Positions 33,142 through 42,054 of a DNA stretch of 64,000 nucleotides are shown here, piece by piece. The notes under the pieces were generated by a model. The model saw only the letters and a list, made by a program, of their open reading frames with translations, was not told the DNA's origin and searched no databases. The position numbers and the translations under genes are program-made. How positions within the stretch are numbered: the first letter of the stretch is position 1; every line of letters starts with the position of its first letter. Source of the DNA: an uncultured Oscillospiraceae bacterium (lineage in GTDB: Bacteria > Bacillota > Clostridia > Oscillospirales > Oscillospiraceae); NCBI GenBank assembly GCA_934512135.1, contig CAKSWT010000005.1, positions 99,900-163,899 of the forward strand, in the 5' to 3' direction.

Positions 33142-34287
33142 GTGACGACGATCTATCTCATTCGCCATGGAGAGGCGGAGGGAAACCTCTACCGCCGGAT
33201 GCAGGGACAGTATGACAGCCGTATTACAGAGCTGGGGGCAAGGCAAATCGCGGCACTGGGAGAGCGGTTTCGGGATACGCCCCTGGATGCGGTATATTCC
33301 AGTGACCTGTGCCGGACCATGGAGACGGCGGCGGTACTGTGTCGCCAGAAGGGGCTTCCGCTGCATGCGGATCCAAGGCTCCGGGAGATCGACGTGGGCA
33401 TTTGGGAGGATCGGACCTTCGGCGATGCCACGGCGGAGAACCCACGGGAAATGGATCAGTTCACCAACCATTTGACGGAATTTTCTCTGCCGGGGGCAGA
33501 GAGATACTGCCAGGTGGCTCAGCGGATGGAGGCCGCAGTCCGGGATATTGCCTCACGGCATCCCGGGGAGCAGGTGGCCATTGCCTCCCACAGCCTTTCT
33601 ATTGGGGCGCTGCTGGCGGGGCTGTTCTTTGGACTGGACCACCCGGAACGGGCCGGACGCAGCACCAATACGGCGGTGACCAAGCTGACCTATGAAAAAG
33701 GCGTGTTTTCCATGGTGTACTGCCATGACAGGTCCCACCTGTCGGAGATGCTTTCGCCCCTCCATCCCCGGGCCTCTATGAATATTCGGCCCATGGAGGA
33801 CAATGCGGTGGAGGAGTATATTCGCTATCGCAGGGATGCCTGGCAGGTGGTGTACGGCTCTCTGGAGGGCTTTAACGGCTCCGGCTTCTGGCTGGACGCC
33901 AAGCGCACCATGGGGTCAGATCCCATGGCCATGGCGGTGGGCTATTTGCAGGGAGCCCCTGTGGGGATGATCCAGCTGAGCCCTGACCGGGACCGGGAAA
34001 AAGGAGTGGGCTATATTCCCTTCCTCTACCTGCGGGAGCCATATCGGCACCAGGGCCTGGGGATTCAGCTCATTGGCCATGGGGTGAGCTTTTACCGGAG
34101 GCTGGGCCGGACCAGGCTGCAGCTCTCCGTGGCGCCCACCAATGAAAAGGCTCTGGGATTCTACCACAAATACGGCTTTTACCAGGTAAAAAAGCAGCGG
34201 GGCCGTTTTGGCCACTTGCTGCTTCTGGAGAAGGACATTGCACCGGCAACGCCCCCCGGAGACATTCAAATCATCCACGGATCATAG
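33142..34287 (+). CDS. Histidine phosphatase (phosphoglycerate-mutase-like) fused to a GNAT acetyltransferase
   Basis: 381 residues in two domains. Residues 1-205 are a histidine-phosphatase domain: IYLIRHGEAEGN (phosphoryl His), SDLCRTMETA, LREIDVGIWE and ASHSLSIGALL (second catalytic His). Residues ~212-365 form a GNAT domain: PFLYLREPYRHQGLGIQLI (acetyl-CoA loop) and SVAPTNEKALGFYHKYGF. Substrates are unknown. It begins with GTG 3 nt after pyrD and is probably cotranscribed with the pyrimidine genes, so a role in nucleotide or sugar-phosphate housekeeping is possible but only inferred. A strong terminator follows. Confidence 0.8.
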   Translation: MTTIYLIRHGEAEGNLYRRMQGQYDSRITELGARQIAALGERFRDTPLDAVYSSDLCRTMETAAVLCRQKGLPLHADPRLREIDVGIWEDRTFGDATAENPREMDQFTNHLTEFSLPGAERYCQVAQRMEAAVRDIASRHPGEQVAIASHSLSIGALLAGLFFGLDHPERAGRSTNTAVTKLTYEKGVFSMVYCHDRSHLSEMLSPLHPRASMNIRPMEDNAVEEYIRYRRDAWQVVYGSLEGFNGSGFWLDAKRTMGSDPMAMAVGYLQGAPVGMIQLSPDRDREKGVGYIPFLYLREPYRHQGLGIQLIGHGVSFYRRLGRTRLQLSVAPTNEKALGFYHKYGFYQVKKQRGRFGHLLLLEKDIAPATPPGDIQIIHGS

Positions 34288-34291
34288 GCAT

Positions 34292-34329
34292 AACGGGAGC
34301 CCCGCACGGTAATGCGGGGCTCCCGTTTA
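34292..34329. terminator. terminator between the fusion gene and rpiB
   Basis: A 15-bp stem (AACGGGAGCCCCGCA) with a 6-nt loop ends in TTTAATT on plus. It can also stop leftward rpiB transcription. Confidence 0.85.
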
Positions 34330-34364
34330 ATTGGCAGTGAAATATTTACGGGATGGAAATACCA

Positions 34365-34802
34365 TCAAGACTGCTCCAGGGCCGTGATTTTGTCCACACG
34401 GCGCTGATGCCGGCCTCCCTCAAATTCCGTGGTGAGCCAGGTATCCACAATGGCCAGCGCCAGATTCTGACCGACGATGCCGGCTCCCAGAGCCAGCATA
34501 TTGGAATTGTTGTGCCGGCGGGTCAGCTCAGCGGAGAGGGAGTCAGCGCACAGGGCGCAGCGGATTCCGGGGATCTTATTGGCGACAATGGAGACGCCGA
34601 TTCCGGTGGTGCAGATCAAAATGCCCTTCTCACACTGACCGGCGGCAACGGCCCGGGCGGCGGGGGCGGCATAATCGGGGTAGTCACAGCTGTCCAGAGA
34701 GTTGGTGCCAAAATCCTGGACCTCATAGCCTGCCTGGGTCAGATGAGCTTTTACGGCCTCCTTCAGGTGGTAGCCGCCGTGGTCACAAGCGATTGCGATC
34801 AT
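34365..34802 (-). CDS. rpiB: Ribose-5-phosphate isomerase B
   Basis: 145 residues, typical size. IAIACDHGGYHLKEA and the active-site stretch ICTTGIGVSIVANKIPG are seen, then RHNNSNMLALG. The family more often has CGTGIG after the Cys; here it is CTTGIG. It interconverts ribose and ribulose 5-phosphate, feeding PRPP and nucleotides. GGAGGAAC precedes the ATG at 34802. It overlaps the upstream PHP gene by 4 nt. Confidence 0.92.
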   Translation of the reverse strand: MIAIACDHGGYHLKEAVKAHLTQAGYEVQDFGTNSLDSCDYPDYAAPAARAVAAGQCEKGILICTTGIGVSIVANKIPGIRCALCADSLSAELTRRHNNSNMLALGAGIVGQNLALAIVDTWLTTEFEGGRHQRRVDKITALEQS

Positions 34803-35617
34803 AATAGTTCCTCCAATTTTAGTTGTTGGGGCACACGGTTTTGGTACAGCGTAAGGTAGCGGAATCCGCACTGCTGGATCAGGGCCATGCCCTGAGATAA
34901 TCCGTCTGCCATATGTTTGGGCTCGTGGGCGTCGCTGCCGATGGTGATAAGATCGCCGCCCAGATCCCGATACATCCTTAGAATGTAGGCCGGAGGCAGG
35001 GGCTCGCCCCCTGCTCTGCGATAGCCTGAGGTGTTGACCTCCAGAGCCTTTCCCCGTTCCACCAGAACCGTGAGAATTTCCCGGATCAGGTCGTCAAAGG
35101 GGTGAAAGTCCACATCCACCCCGTCCCGGAAGCGCATATAGCGAATGGGATAGGTGAGGTGGGCCAGAGAGTCCAGATAATCCGTATGGCTCAGCTCCAG
35201 CAGGCTCAGGAGATAGTCCTCCAGCAGCGGAAGGCATTGCTGCCGACTGGTGAAGTCCATGTAGTAATAGTCCGCTCCATCTCGCCGGGTGTGCATGGAG
35301 CCCAGCACAAAGTCGATCCCCGGCTCTGCCAGAATTTTTGTGGCGGCCTCCGGGCGAATCAGGGCCTGTCCCAGTTCCACCCCCCGGCGAAGGTCCAGGT
35401 CCGGGAACTGTGCCCTGGCGGAGGCCAACTCTCGGTCCTCCAGGGACCAGTCAAAGCTGTCGTCAGGCAGCCCCCACTCGTTGATGAGGTCACAGTGATC
35501 TGTAAGGCACAGATGCCGGACTCCGGCGGCCACCGCAGTGCGGCACAGCTCCGTCAGGGGATAATCCGCATCAAAGGAGCAGCGGGAATGAAAGTGATAA
35601 TTGACCAGCAAAGGCAT
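34799..35617 (-). CDS. PHP-domain phosphatase, HisJ-like
   Basis: 272 residues. PHP metal motifs are in order: NYHFHSRCSFD, CLTDHCD, GVELGQ, GSMHTRRD, LEVNTSGYR and GSDAHEP. The length and pattern resemble HisJ-type histidinol-phosphatases, but no other histidine gene is nearby and other PHP phosphoesterases look similar, so the substrate is open. AAGGGAGG precedes the ATG. Operon with rpiB (ATGA overlap). Confidence 0.8.
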   Translation of the reverse strand: MPLLVNYHFHSRCSFDADYPLTELCRTAVAAGVRHLCLTDHCDLINEWGLPDDSFDWSLEDRELASARAQFPDLDLRRGVELGQALIRPEAATKILAEPGIDFVLGSMHTRRDGADYYYMDFTSRQQCLPLLEDYLLSLLELSHTDYLDSLAHLTYPIRYMRFRDGVDVDFHPFDDLIREILTVLVERGKALEVNTSGYRRAGGEPLPPAYILRMYRDLGGDLITIGSDAHEPKHMADGLSQGMALIQQCGFRYLTLYQNRVPQQLKLEELL

Positions 35618-35642
35618 GCCTCCCTTCCGGCGAAATCTTCGG

Positions 35643-37565
35643 TCAGCCCCAGGGCCATCCGGGCAGCCATTTCAGGAAATTCAGACAATAGGAAATGCTG
35701 ACCTCTGCGCCGGAGAGTACCGGATAGAACAGGGCAAACAAGCCCACCTCCAGGCCGGTAAAGCCATAGACCAGCCGGTCGTTTCTGGAGCGCCGGGAAA
35801 TGAGCTCATCAAAGACAAAGCTGATGGCCAGCACCAAAAACAGACTGCATCCAAAGTAGTGATAGGCAAAGGTGGTGCGGGTGATAATGACCCAGGGAAT
35901 GAACTGGCAGAGATAGCCGATCCAGACGAACACCGGGACGGGACTCTTTCGCTTCCAGAAGGCGGGGATCATGGCGATCAGGGCCGCAAGGCCGGCCCAG
36001 GAGATCAGCGGGCTATTAAAGGAGCCAAAGGCGGACTTGGTGGTTCCTCCGTACTGGAGATAATAAAGAATGGGACGAAGATCAAAGAGCCACTGATACC
36101 AGCGGGAGGAGTAGGGATGAACCTGATTGACGCCGCTGTGATAGGTGAGCATATAGACCTGGTTGTCCCAGATAAGCTGATAGTAGTCGCTGCGGACGAG
36201 CATGTCCGGGAAACCCATTCCCTTGGCCAATCCGTAGGGAATATAGCTCAGACAGTAGATTACGCCAGGGACCAGCACAAAGAATACCACAGAGATGCCG
36301 ATGGTGCCCATCAGCTCTGTCCCGGCCCCGGAAAGGCCCTTGGCCCGGTATTTCATCAGGAGCCGCAGGAGCCACAGCAGGGCCAGTCCCACCCCGCCGT
36401 AAATGACGGTCCATTTGCAGGCACAGCCGATGCCGAAGAACAGACCGGAGAGGGCCAAATCCCACCAGGTTTTTCGGAACTTGGCGGCATAGGGCGCAGT
36501 AATCCACCGCCACATAAACAGAAAACTCACCAGAAGGAAGAATACGCCATAGGTGTCAATGGTGGCAATCCTGGTCTGGGTGTAGTGCATAAATTCAAAG
36601 GCAAACAGGGTTGTTCCGCAGAGGGCGACCCGTGTTTTTCCAAACATGTTTTTCAGCAGGATATACAGAGGCAGCAGCATCCATACCCCGAAGAAGGTCC
36701 CCATAAACCGGTAGCCAAAGGGGGTCATGCCAAAGATCTCAATGCCCAGGGCAATGATGAGCTTGCCCAGCGGCGGGTGCGTGATCTCATAGGGGTAGAC
36801 GTTTTTGATGTTCTCATAGGCGGTGCGCCCGTGGTAAATCTCGTCGAAATACATGCTGTTATACCAGCTGGGGGCATCGGGAACGGTGTCCTGTTCATCC
36901 AGCAGCATACTGTCTACGCCGGTGACATCCAGCAGCTGGCCGTCTGTTCCATAGAGGGCCAGCTCACCCAGTTCCATGGGGAGGTTTCGGGCCGAAATGC
37001 GGATATACCGGGCGTTGATGTTGTCCCGGTCCATTTTGGCGTACTGCCATTTGAACAGATCAGCATAGCTCTGGGGCATGGCCGCATCGTCTTCTTCTCC
37101 GTCGCTGTCGACGGTGGCCTCGGGATTGCAGACCCGAATCCAGTTGCTGCCGTTGCCGGAGAAGTAGAGGTCGTAGTCTCCCGGGTACAGGCCAGTGTAA
37201 TACATAATGGAGGAGATGGTCTGGCGGCTGCCCAGGTCGATTTCCACGGAGCTGCTTTCTGTGGTAAAGGTATAAAAGCTCTTGGGGGCCTCTGTGCTGC
37301 CCAAGTTGGTGAAAGCCACCACCGTGTAGACCACCATTAAAATCACCAGGGGCAGCAGATCTCGCCGCTCCATGGGGAACCGTCTGCCGTCCAAGGTGAA
37401 CTTGGGACGGTCATAGGTTTTGATCCATTCCAGGGTGCCCATCCGCGGGGCCATCTCCCTGCGGTAGATCAGAAAAAACGCCACAATCAGCCCGATGAGT
37501 AACAGCATCAGCGCCATGGCAGAGGGCCGGATGGTCTGCACATAATCCCGCAGCGCATCTATCAT
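35643..37565 (-). CDS. PMT/GT39-type membrane glycosyltransferase with an inserted discoidin-like domain
   Basis: 640 residues with about eleven hydrophobic segments. After two N-terminal segments a periplasm-side beta-rich insert (~residues 75-205; SSSVEIDLGSRQTISSIMYY, DYDLYFSGNGSNW, ARYIRISARN) looks like a discoidin/F5-8C-type carbohydrate-binding fold. Then come the PMT motifs MYFDEIYHGRTAYE (catalytic Asp-Glu) and ITHPPLGK. PMT enzymes move a sugar from a polyprenyl phosphate to protein or polymer acceptors. The acceptor here is unknown. GGGAGGTG stands before the ATG at 37565. Confidence 0.82.
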   Translation of the reverse strand: MIDALRDYVQTIRPSAMALMLLLIGLIVAFFLIYRREMAPRMGTLEWIKTYDRPKFTLDGRRFPMERRDLLPLVILMVVYTVVAFTNLGSTEAPKSFYTFTTESSSVEIDLGSRQTISSIMYYTGLYPGDYDLYFSGNGSNWIRVCNPEATVDSDGEEDDAAMPQSYADLFKWQYAKMDRDNINARYIRISARNLPMELGELALYGTDGQLLDVTGVDSMLLDEQDTVPDAPSWYNSMYFDEIYHGRTAYENIKNVYPYEITHPPLGKLIIALGIEIFGMTPFGYRFMGTFFGVWMLLPLYILLKNMFGKTRVALCGTTLFAFEFMHYTQTRIATIDTYGVFFLLVSFLFMWRWITAPYAAKFRKTWWDLALSGLFFGIGCACKWTVIYGGVGLALLWLLRLLMKYRAKGLSGAGTELMGTIGISVVFFVLVPGVIYCLSYIPYGLAKGMGFPDMLVRSDYYQLIWDNQVYMLTYHSGVNQVHPYSSRWYQWLFDLRPILYYLQYGGTTKSAFGSFNSPLISWAGLAALIAMIPAFWKRKSPVPVFVWIGYLCQFIPWVIITRTTFAYHYFGCSLFLVLAISFVFDELISRRSRNDRLVYGFTGLEVGLFALFYPVLSGAEVSISYCLNFLKWLPGWPWG

Positions 37566-37628
37566 ATCCCACACCTCCCGTGTGAACAATCTCAAGCTTA
37601 TCTTACCATTTTTTCGGTGGGATTGCAA

Positions 37629-38591
37629 TCACGGCAGACCGGGAAAATAGGTTTCGGCGAAATCCACCTGCTCCACCTGAAAGGACCTGCCGTTTAAGTA
37701 CTGAAGGAGGCCGGCGTCGGTGTTAAAGGTAAAGGTCAGCCGATAGGAGTAGAGCGCCTGGTATTTCCGGTCATATTTTGTTTCGGTTCTGCCGTATTTT
37801 CCGTCGCCCAGAAGGGGATGGCCTGCAGAGGCGAACTGGGCGCGGATTTGATGGGTCCTGCCGGTGATGAGCTTGCACTCCACCAGAGACAGGTCCCCTT
37901 CGGTGGCCAGGGTTCTGTAGCGGGTCTCGCAGGTTTTTGCGCCCTTTTGGGGCTGCTGGGTCACATACACCCGGTTTTTGACGGCGTCCTTGAACAGGTA
38001 TCCGTGAAGGGTCCCCTCCCGGGGGGTCATGGCGCCGTGGATTACGGCCAGGTATCGCTTGTCGATCTCCCGGTTTTTGATTTTTTCGTTTAGAATCCGC
38101 AGCGCCTCGGCGTTTTTTGCAGCGATGACGATGCCGCCGGTGTTGCGGTCAATGCGGTTGCACAGCGCCGGGGCAAAGGCGTTTTCCTGCCGAGGCTTCC
38201 ACTCGCCCTTGGCGTAGAGATAGGCCTGGATGTGGTCGATGAGGGTCCGGCCGTATTCCGCCCCGTCGTGGGGATGGACGGCCAGGCCTGGGCGCTTATC
38301 ACACAGCAGAATGTTTTCGTCCTCGTAGACCAGGTTCAGCCGGGGGGCGGACACGGTGAGATAGGCGTTTTCTGCCTTGGGCTTGTCAAAGAATTCGTCG
38401 TTGATATACATCTCCACCAGGTCCCCCGCCTGGAGCCGGGTGTCCCGCTGGGCTCTGGCCCCGTTGACCTTGATCCGCTTCAGCCGGATATACTTCTGGC
38501 TCAGTGAGGCGGGGAGCAGGGGGACGGTTTTTGCGATAAACCGGTCCAGCCGCTGATCCGCATCGTTTTTTCCGATGGTAAATGATTTCAT
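37629..38591 (-). CDS. RluA-family pseudouridine synthase
   Basis: 320 residues. An S4-like N-terminus (RLDRFIAKTVPLLPAS, KRIKVNGARA) is followed by the synthase domain with the catalytic Asp in CNRIDRNTGGIVIAAKN (HRLDxxTSG in most members), KRYLAVIHG, the GRTHQIRAQFASAGHPLLGD motif and GKYG. It modifies rRNA or tRNA uridines; the site cannot be assigned. AAGGAAC precedes the ATG. It lies downstream of a strong promoter and a short gene remnant. Confidence 0.88.
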   Translation of the reverse strand: MKSFTIGKNDADQRLDRFIAKTVPLLPASLSQKYIRLKRIKVNGARAQRDTRLQAGDLVEMYINDEFFDKPKAENAYLTVSAPRLNLVYEDENILLCDKRPGLAVHPHDGAEYGRTLIDHIQAYLYAKGEWKPRQENAFAPALCNRIDRNTGGIVIAAKNAEALRILNEKIKNREIDKRYLAVIHGAMTPREGTLHGYLFKDAVKNRVYVTQQPQKGAKTCETRYRTLATEGDLSLVECKLITGRTHQIRAQFASAGHPLLGDGKYGRTETKYDRKYQALYSYRLTFTFNTDAGLLQYLNGRSFQVEQVDFAETYFPGLP

Positions 38592-38609
38592 AGCGTGGTT
38601 CCTTATCCG

Positions 38610-38768
38610 TTAATTTGTGGCCTTGGCGTTGGGATAGATCGTCTGCATCCGCTGCTTGCCCGTGGCAACGACGGTCTCCGCCGCCCACCCCAAAACGGAG
38701 TAGGTGAAAACGGCCAGAGCAGCTGGTAGCCGGAATATGTCGTGGCGAAACACACTCCCACAGCACAT
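38610..38768 (-). pseudogene. Short 52-codon frame, remnant resembling a putative ABC-type IV/DUF1113 membrane protein
   Basis: The frame contains AVFTYSVLGWAAETVVATGKQ, close to the FxYSxLGWxxExV start of putative ABC transporter permease (DUF1113-like) proteins, but it stops after about 30 further residues and lacks all later membrane segments. A neighbouring frame reads YSGYQLLW just before it, the usual preceding motif, which suggests a frameshift. The ATG at 38768 lies exactly 7 nt past a TATGAT box, so any translation would be leaderless. A truncated remnant is the simplest view; a real small membrane peptide is not excluded. Confidence 0.35.
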
Positions 38769-38774
38769 CTAAAT

Positions 38775-38803
38775 ATCATACCGGGAACGCGGCGGGTTGT
38801 CAA
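38775..38803 (-). promoter_or_regulatory. strong promoter upstream of the RluA-type gene
   Basis: Minus strand: consensus TTGACA (38798-38803), 17-bp spacer, TATGAT (38775-38780). It is back-to-back with the der promoter and about 180 bp from the RluA start. Confidence 0.7.
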
Positions 38804-38859
38804 CCGGCAGGGGACGAGAAAGGCTGATTTTTGGGGTCGGACGCCGGACAAAGTTTAGA

Positions 38860-38888
38860 TTGATTTATAACGGAAAAAATGAGATAAT
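38860..38888 (+). promoter_or_regulatory. promoter of der-plsY-gpsA
   Basis: TTGATT (38860-38865), 17-bp spacer, GATAAT (38883-38888), with AGGAGGTG before the ATG at 38944. Confidence 0.6.
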
Positions 38889-38943
38889 AAATAGAACCCT
38901 GCCTGGATGCAGGTGCAACAAATGAAATTAGGAGGTGGCCAAA

Positions 38944-40278
38944 ATGGCAAAACCATTGGTTGCCATTGTAGGGCGGCCCAATGTGGGCAAATCTATGCTC
39001 TTCAATAAACTCACCGGCCGCCGCACCGCCATTGTGGAGGACACCCCAGGGGTTACCCGGGACCGCATCTATGGCGACTGCGACTGGAACGGCCGGGATT
39101 TTGAGCTGGTGGATACCGGCGGCATCGAACCAAAAACCGACAGTGAAATGCTGAAGTTTATGCGCCGGCAGGCGGAGATCGCCATTGAGACGGCGGATGT
39201 GATTGTTATGGTCTGCGACATCAAAACAGGCCCCACGGCGGCGGACCACGAAATCGCCAATATGCTGCTGCGCAGCAAGAAGCCCGTGGTGCTGGCGGTG
39301 AACAAGTGCGACAGCACCGGTCCGGTGAACCCTGACATCTACGAGTTCTATGCTCTGGGGCTGGGAGACCCGGTTGCGGTTTCCGCCTTCCATGGCCACG
39401 GCACTGGCGATTTGCTGGATCTGTGTGTGGAGAGCTTTCCCCCTCCCGTGGAGGAGGAGGAGGACGAGGACGTGATCAAGGTGGCCATTGTGGGCAAGCC
39501 CAACGTGGGCAAGTCCAGCCTGCTGAACCGAATTTTGGGGGAGGAGCGGGTGATTGTCTCCAATGTGGCCGGTACCACCCGGGATGCCATCGACAGCTAC
39601 TTTGAAAACGACCAGGGAAAATATGTGTTTATTGATACTGCGGGCATGCGGAAAAAGGCCCGGGTGGACGATTCCGTGGAGAAGTTCTCCAATATGCGGA
39701 CGGTGGACGCCATTTCCCGGGCGGATGTATGCCTTATTATGATCGACGCCGGAGAGGGCATCACCGAGCAGGATACAAAGATCGCAGGACTGGTCCACGA
39801 GGCGGGAAAGGCCGCGGTGATTGTGGTGAACAAATGGGACGCCGTGTCCAAGGACAGCAAGACCATGGATCATTTCACCAAGTCTGTCCGGGAGGGGCTG
39901 GCCTACATGACCTATGCCCCGGTTCTGTATATTTCCGCGCTGACGGGCCTTCGGGTGGACCGAATCTATGACACCATCAACGCGGTGGCCAATCAAAACG
40001 CCATGCGGATCTCCACAGGTACCCTCAACAACATTCTGGCAGACGCCACGGCCCGGGTGCAGCCGCCCACGGACAAGGGCCGCCGGCTGAAGGTCTACTA
40101 TATCACCCAGTCCGGGGTCAAGCCTCCTACGTTTGTGCTGTTCTGCAACAGCGCCAAGCTCTTCCATTTTTCCTATCAGCGGTATCTGGAGAACCAGCTC
40201 CGGGCGGTATTTGGCTTTGAGGGAACGCCTATTAAGCTGATTATCCGGCAAAAGGGAGAGGACGGTGACAAGCTGTGA
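38944..40278 (+). CDS. der: Ribosome-assembly GTPase Der (EngA)
   Basis: 444 residues. Two tandem G domains, GRPNVGKSMLFN with DTPGVTRDR and NKCD, then GKPNVGKSSLLN with AGTTRDAID and NKWD. A C-terminal KH-like domain follows (GRRLKVYYITQSGVKPPTF). Der is essential for 50S subunit assembly. The ATG at 38944 follows AGGAGGTG; an in-frame GTG at 38935 lies inside that site. The stop overlaps plsY (GTGA). Confidence 0.97.
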   Translation: MAKPLVAIVGRPNVGKSMLFNKLTGRRTAIVEDTPGVTRDRIYGDCDWNGRDFELVDTGGIEPKTDSEMLKFMRRQAEIAIETADVIVMVCDIKTGPTAADHEIANMLLRSKKPVVLAVNKCDSTGPVNPDIYEFYALGLGDPVAVSAFHGHGTGDLLDLCVESFPPPVEEEEDEDVIKVAIVGKPNVGKSSLLNRILGEERVIVSNVAGTTRDAIDSYFENDQGKYVFIDTAGMRKKARVDDSVEKFSNMRTVDAISRADVCLIMIDAGEGITEQDTKIAGLVHEAGKAAVIVVNKWDAVSKDSKTMDHFTKSVREGLAYMTYAPVLYISALTGLRVDRIYDTINAVANQNAMRISTGTLNNILADATARVQPPTDKGRRLKVYYITQSGVKPPTFVLFCNSAKLFHFSYQRYLENQLRAVFGFEGTPIKLIIRQKGEDGDKL

Positions 40279-40937
40279 TCGGCCGTGTTTTTGGGGTGAT
40301 CCTGGGGGCGCTGCTGCTTACGGTGGTCCCATATGTTCTGGGATGCTCCAATGGTGCGATTCTGGTGTCCAAATATATTCTGCGGGACGACATTCGAACC
40401 CACGGCAGCGGCAATGCGGGGCTGACAAACTTTTACCGGGTGTTCGGTGGAAAGCTGACGGTGCTGGTCATTGGGGCCGATGTGCTCAAGGCGGTGTTCT
40501 CGGTGCTTTTGGGCGTGCTGGGAGCCCATCTGATTACCCGGGCGGGATATGGCGGATTCACCGCCCTTCGGGCCAAATATATAGCGGGATTATTCTGCGA
40601 GCTGGGCCACATGTTCCCGGTGATGTTTGGCTTCAAGGGGGGCAAGGGCATTATGTCTGGCGGCATTATTGCCATAATGATCGACTGGCGGCTGGCTGCG
40701 GTGGTCTGGGGCGCCTTCCTGGTGTTGACTGCCTTGACCCGGTATGTGTCCCTGGGGTCGGTGGCTACGGGCATTTTGTTCCCGGTGATGGCCTGGGTGC
40801 TGTTTCGGGACCCGGTGTGCCTGGCGTTTGCGCTGCTGGTGGGCGGACTGATTGTGTTCCAGCATCGGGGGAACATCAGTCGGCTGATCCACGGGACGGA
40901 GAGTAAGTTTTCATTCCATCATCATAATAAGGAGTAA
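40275..40937 (+). CDS. plsY: Acyl-phosphate:glycerol-3-phosphate acyltransferase PlsY
   Basis: 220 residues, membrane protein with about five hydrophobic segments. The conserved loops are GCSNGAILVSKYILRDDIR, THGSGNAGLTNFYRVFG, GHMFPVMFGFKGGKG and FQHRGNISRLI. PlsY makes lysophosphatidic acid, using the glycerol 3-phosphate produced by GpsA encoded next door. GTG start overlapping der by 4 nt. Confidence 0.95.
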   Translation: MIGRVFGVILGALLLTVVPYVLGCSNGAILVSKYILRDDIRTHGSGNAGLTNFYRVFGGKLTVLVIGADVLKAVFSVLLGVLGAHLITRAGYGGFTALRAKYIAGLFCELGHMFPVMFGFKGGKGIMSGGIIAIMIDWRLAAVVWGAFLVLTALTRYVSLGSVATGILFPVMAWVLFRDPVCLAFALLVGGLIVFQHRGNISRLIHGTESKFSFHHHNKE

Positions 40938-40942
40938 GACAT

Positions 40943-41944
40943 ATGAATATTGCAGTGGTTGGCAGCGGCGGCTGGGGAACGGCTCTGGCCATTTTGCTGC
41001 ACAATAACGGCCATCAGGTGGCCATGTGGTCCTTTAGCCAGAAAGAGGTGGATTACATCCAGGCTCATCATGAAAATGAGCTGCTCCGGGGCGTCGTGAT
41101 TCCCCAGGAGATTTCCCTGACCACGGACATTTCCGTGGTGGCGGGAAAGGACCTTGTGGTGTCGGCGGTACCTTCCTTTGCGGTGCGGCAGACGGCGGAA
41201 AAGATGAAGGAACATCTAACGCCGGGGACCGTTTTGGTTTCCGTGACCAAGGGTATTGAGCGGGACACCGCCAAGCGGATGAGCGAGATTCTCACGGAGG
41301 TCACAGGCCATACGGTGGCGGTGCTGTCCGGTCCGACCCACGCCGAGGAGGTGGGCCGGGGGGTCCCCACCGGCTGTGTGGTGGCCTGCCCGGACCGGGC
41401 TGTGGCAGAGCGGGTCCAGGACGTGTTTATGAGCCCATCCTTCCGGGTCTATGCCGGTCAGGACATCGTAGGCGTGGAGCTGGGAGCGGCCCTGAAAAAC
41501 ATCTATGCCCTGGTGGCGGGCGTTTTGGACGGGGCCGGCTGCGGCGATAACACCAAGGCGCTGATGATGACCCGCGGCCTGACGGAGTCTGCCCGGCTGG
41601 GGGTGGCTCTGGGGGCACAGCGGGAGACCTTTGCAGGGCTCTCCGGCGTGGGAGATCTGATCGTCACCTGCTGCTCCATGCACTCCCGGAATCACCGCTG
41701 CGGCATTTTGATCGGTCAGGGGAAGAAAACCCAGGAGGCCATGAAGGAAGTGGGGGCCGTGGTGGAGGGCTACTATGCCGCCGCGTCGGCCCATGACCTG
41801 GCCAGGAAGACCGGCATTGAGATGCCCATTGCGGAGGCGGCCTATCAGGCGCTCTATGAGGACCTGGGAGTAGAGGATGCCATTCGGATGCTGATGGGAC
41901 GGAGCCGCCGCCATGAGATCGAGGAAAACTGGCTGCAGCGATAA
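40943..41944 (+). CDS. gpsA: Glycerol-3-phosphate dehydrogenase (NAD(P)+)
   Basis: 333 residues. AVVGSGGWGTALAILL (NAD(P) fold), VSVTKGIERDT, LSGPTHAEEV (family consensus SGPSFA), GVELGAALKNIYALVAG with the catalytic Lys, GLSGVGDLIVTC and RNHRCG. It reduces dihydroxyacetone phosphate to sn-glycerol 3-phosphate for phospholipids. AAGGAG precedes the ATG. Last gene of the operon; a terminator follows. Confidence 0.96.
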   Translation: MNIAVVGSGGWGTALAILLHNNGHQVAMWSFSQKEVDYIQAHHENELLRGVVIPQEISLTTDISVVAGKDLVVSAVPSFAVRQTAEKMKEHLTPGTVLVSVTKGIERDTAKRMSEILTEVTGHTVAVLSGPTHAEEVGRGVPTGCVVACPDRAVAERVQDVFMSPSFRVYAGQDIVGVELGAALKNIYALVAGVLDGAGCGDNTKALMMTRGLTESARLGVALGAQRETFAGLSGVGDLIVTCCSMHSRNHRCGILIGQGKKTQEAMKEVGAVVEGYYAAASAHDLARKTGIEMPIAEAAYQALYEDLGVEDAIRMLMGRSRRHEIEENWLQR

Positions 41945-41982
41945 AAGAGGGTTGCCTCAAAATAGCTTTTCCTAACCAGAAA

Positions 41983-42025
41983 AAAGTCGTGAAAATTCGG
42001 GTTTACCGGATTTTCACGACTTTGT
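41983..42025 (+). terminator. terminator after gpsA
   Basis: A 14-bp stem (AAAGTCGTGAAAAT) with a 13-nt loop; the 3' arm ends in TTTGTCT. Confidence 0.75.
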
Positions 42026-42054
42026 CTAACGTTTACGGAAGCGGCGCCAAAATA

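Noticed and set aside
35601..37340. 579-codon plus-strand frame opposite the PMT gene
   Set aside because: Hydrophilic Gly/His/Gln-rich reading of a membrane-protein complement, with no domain; explained as a shadow.
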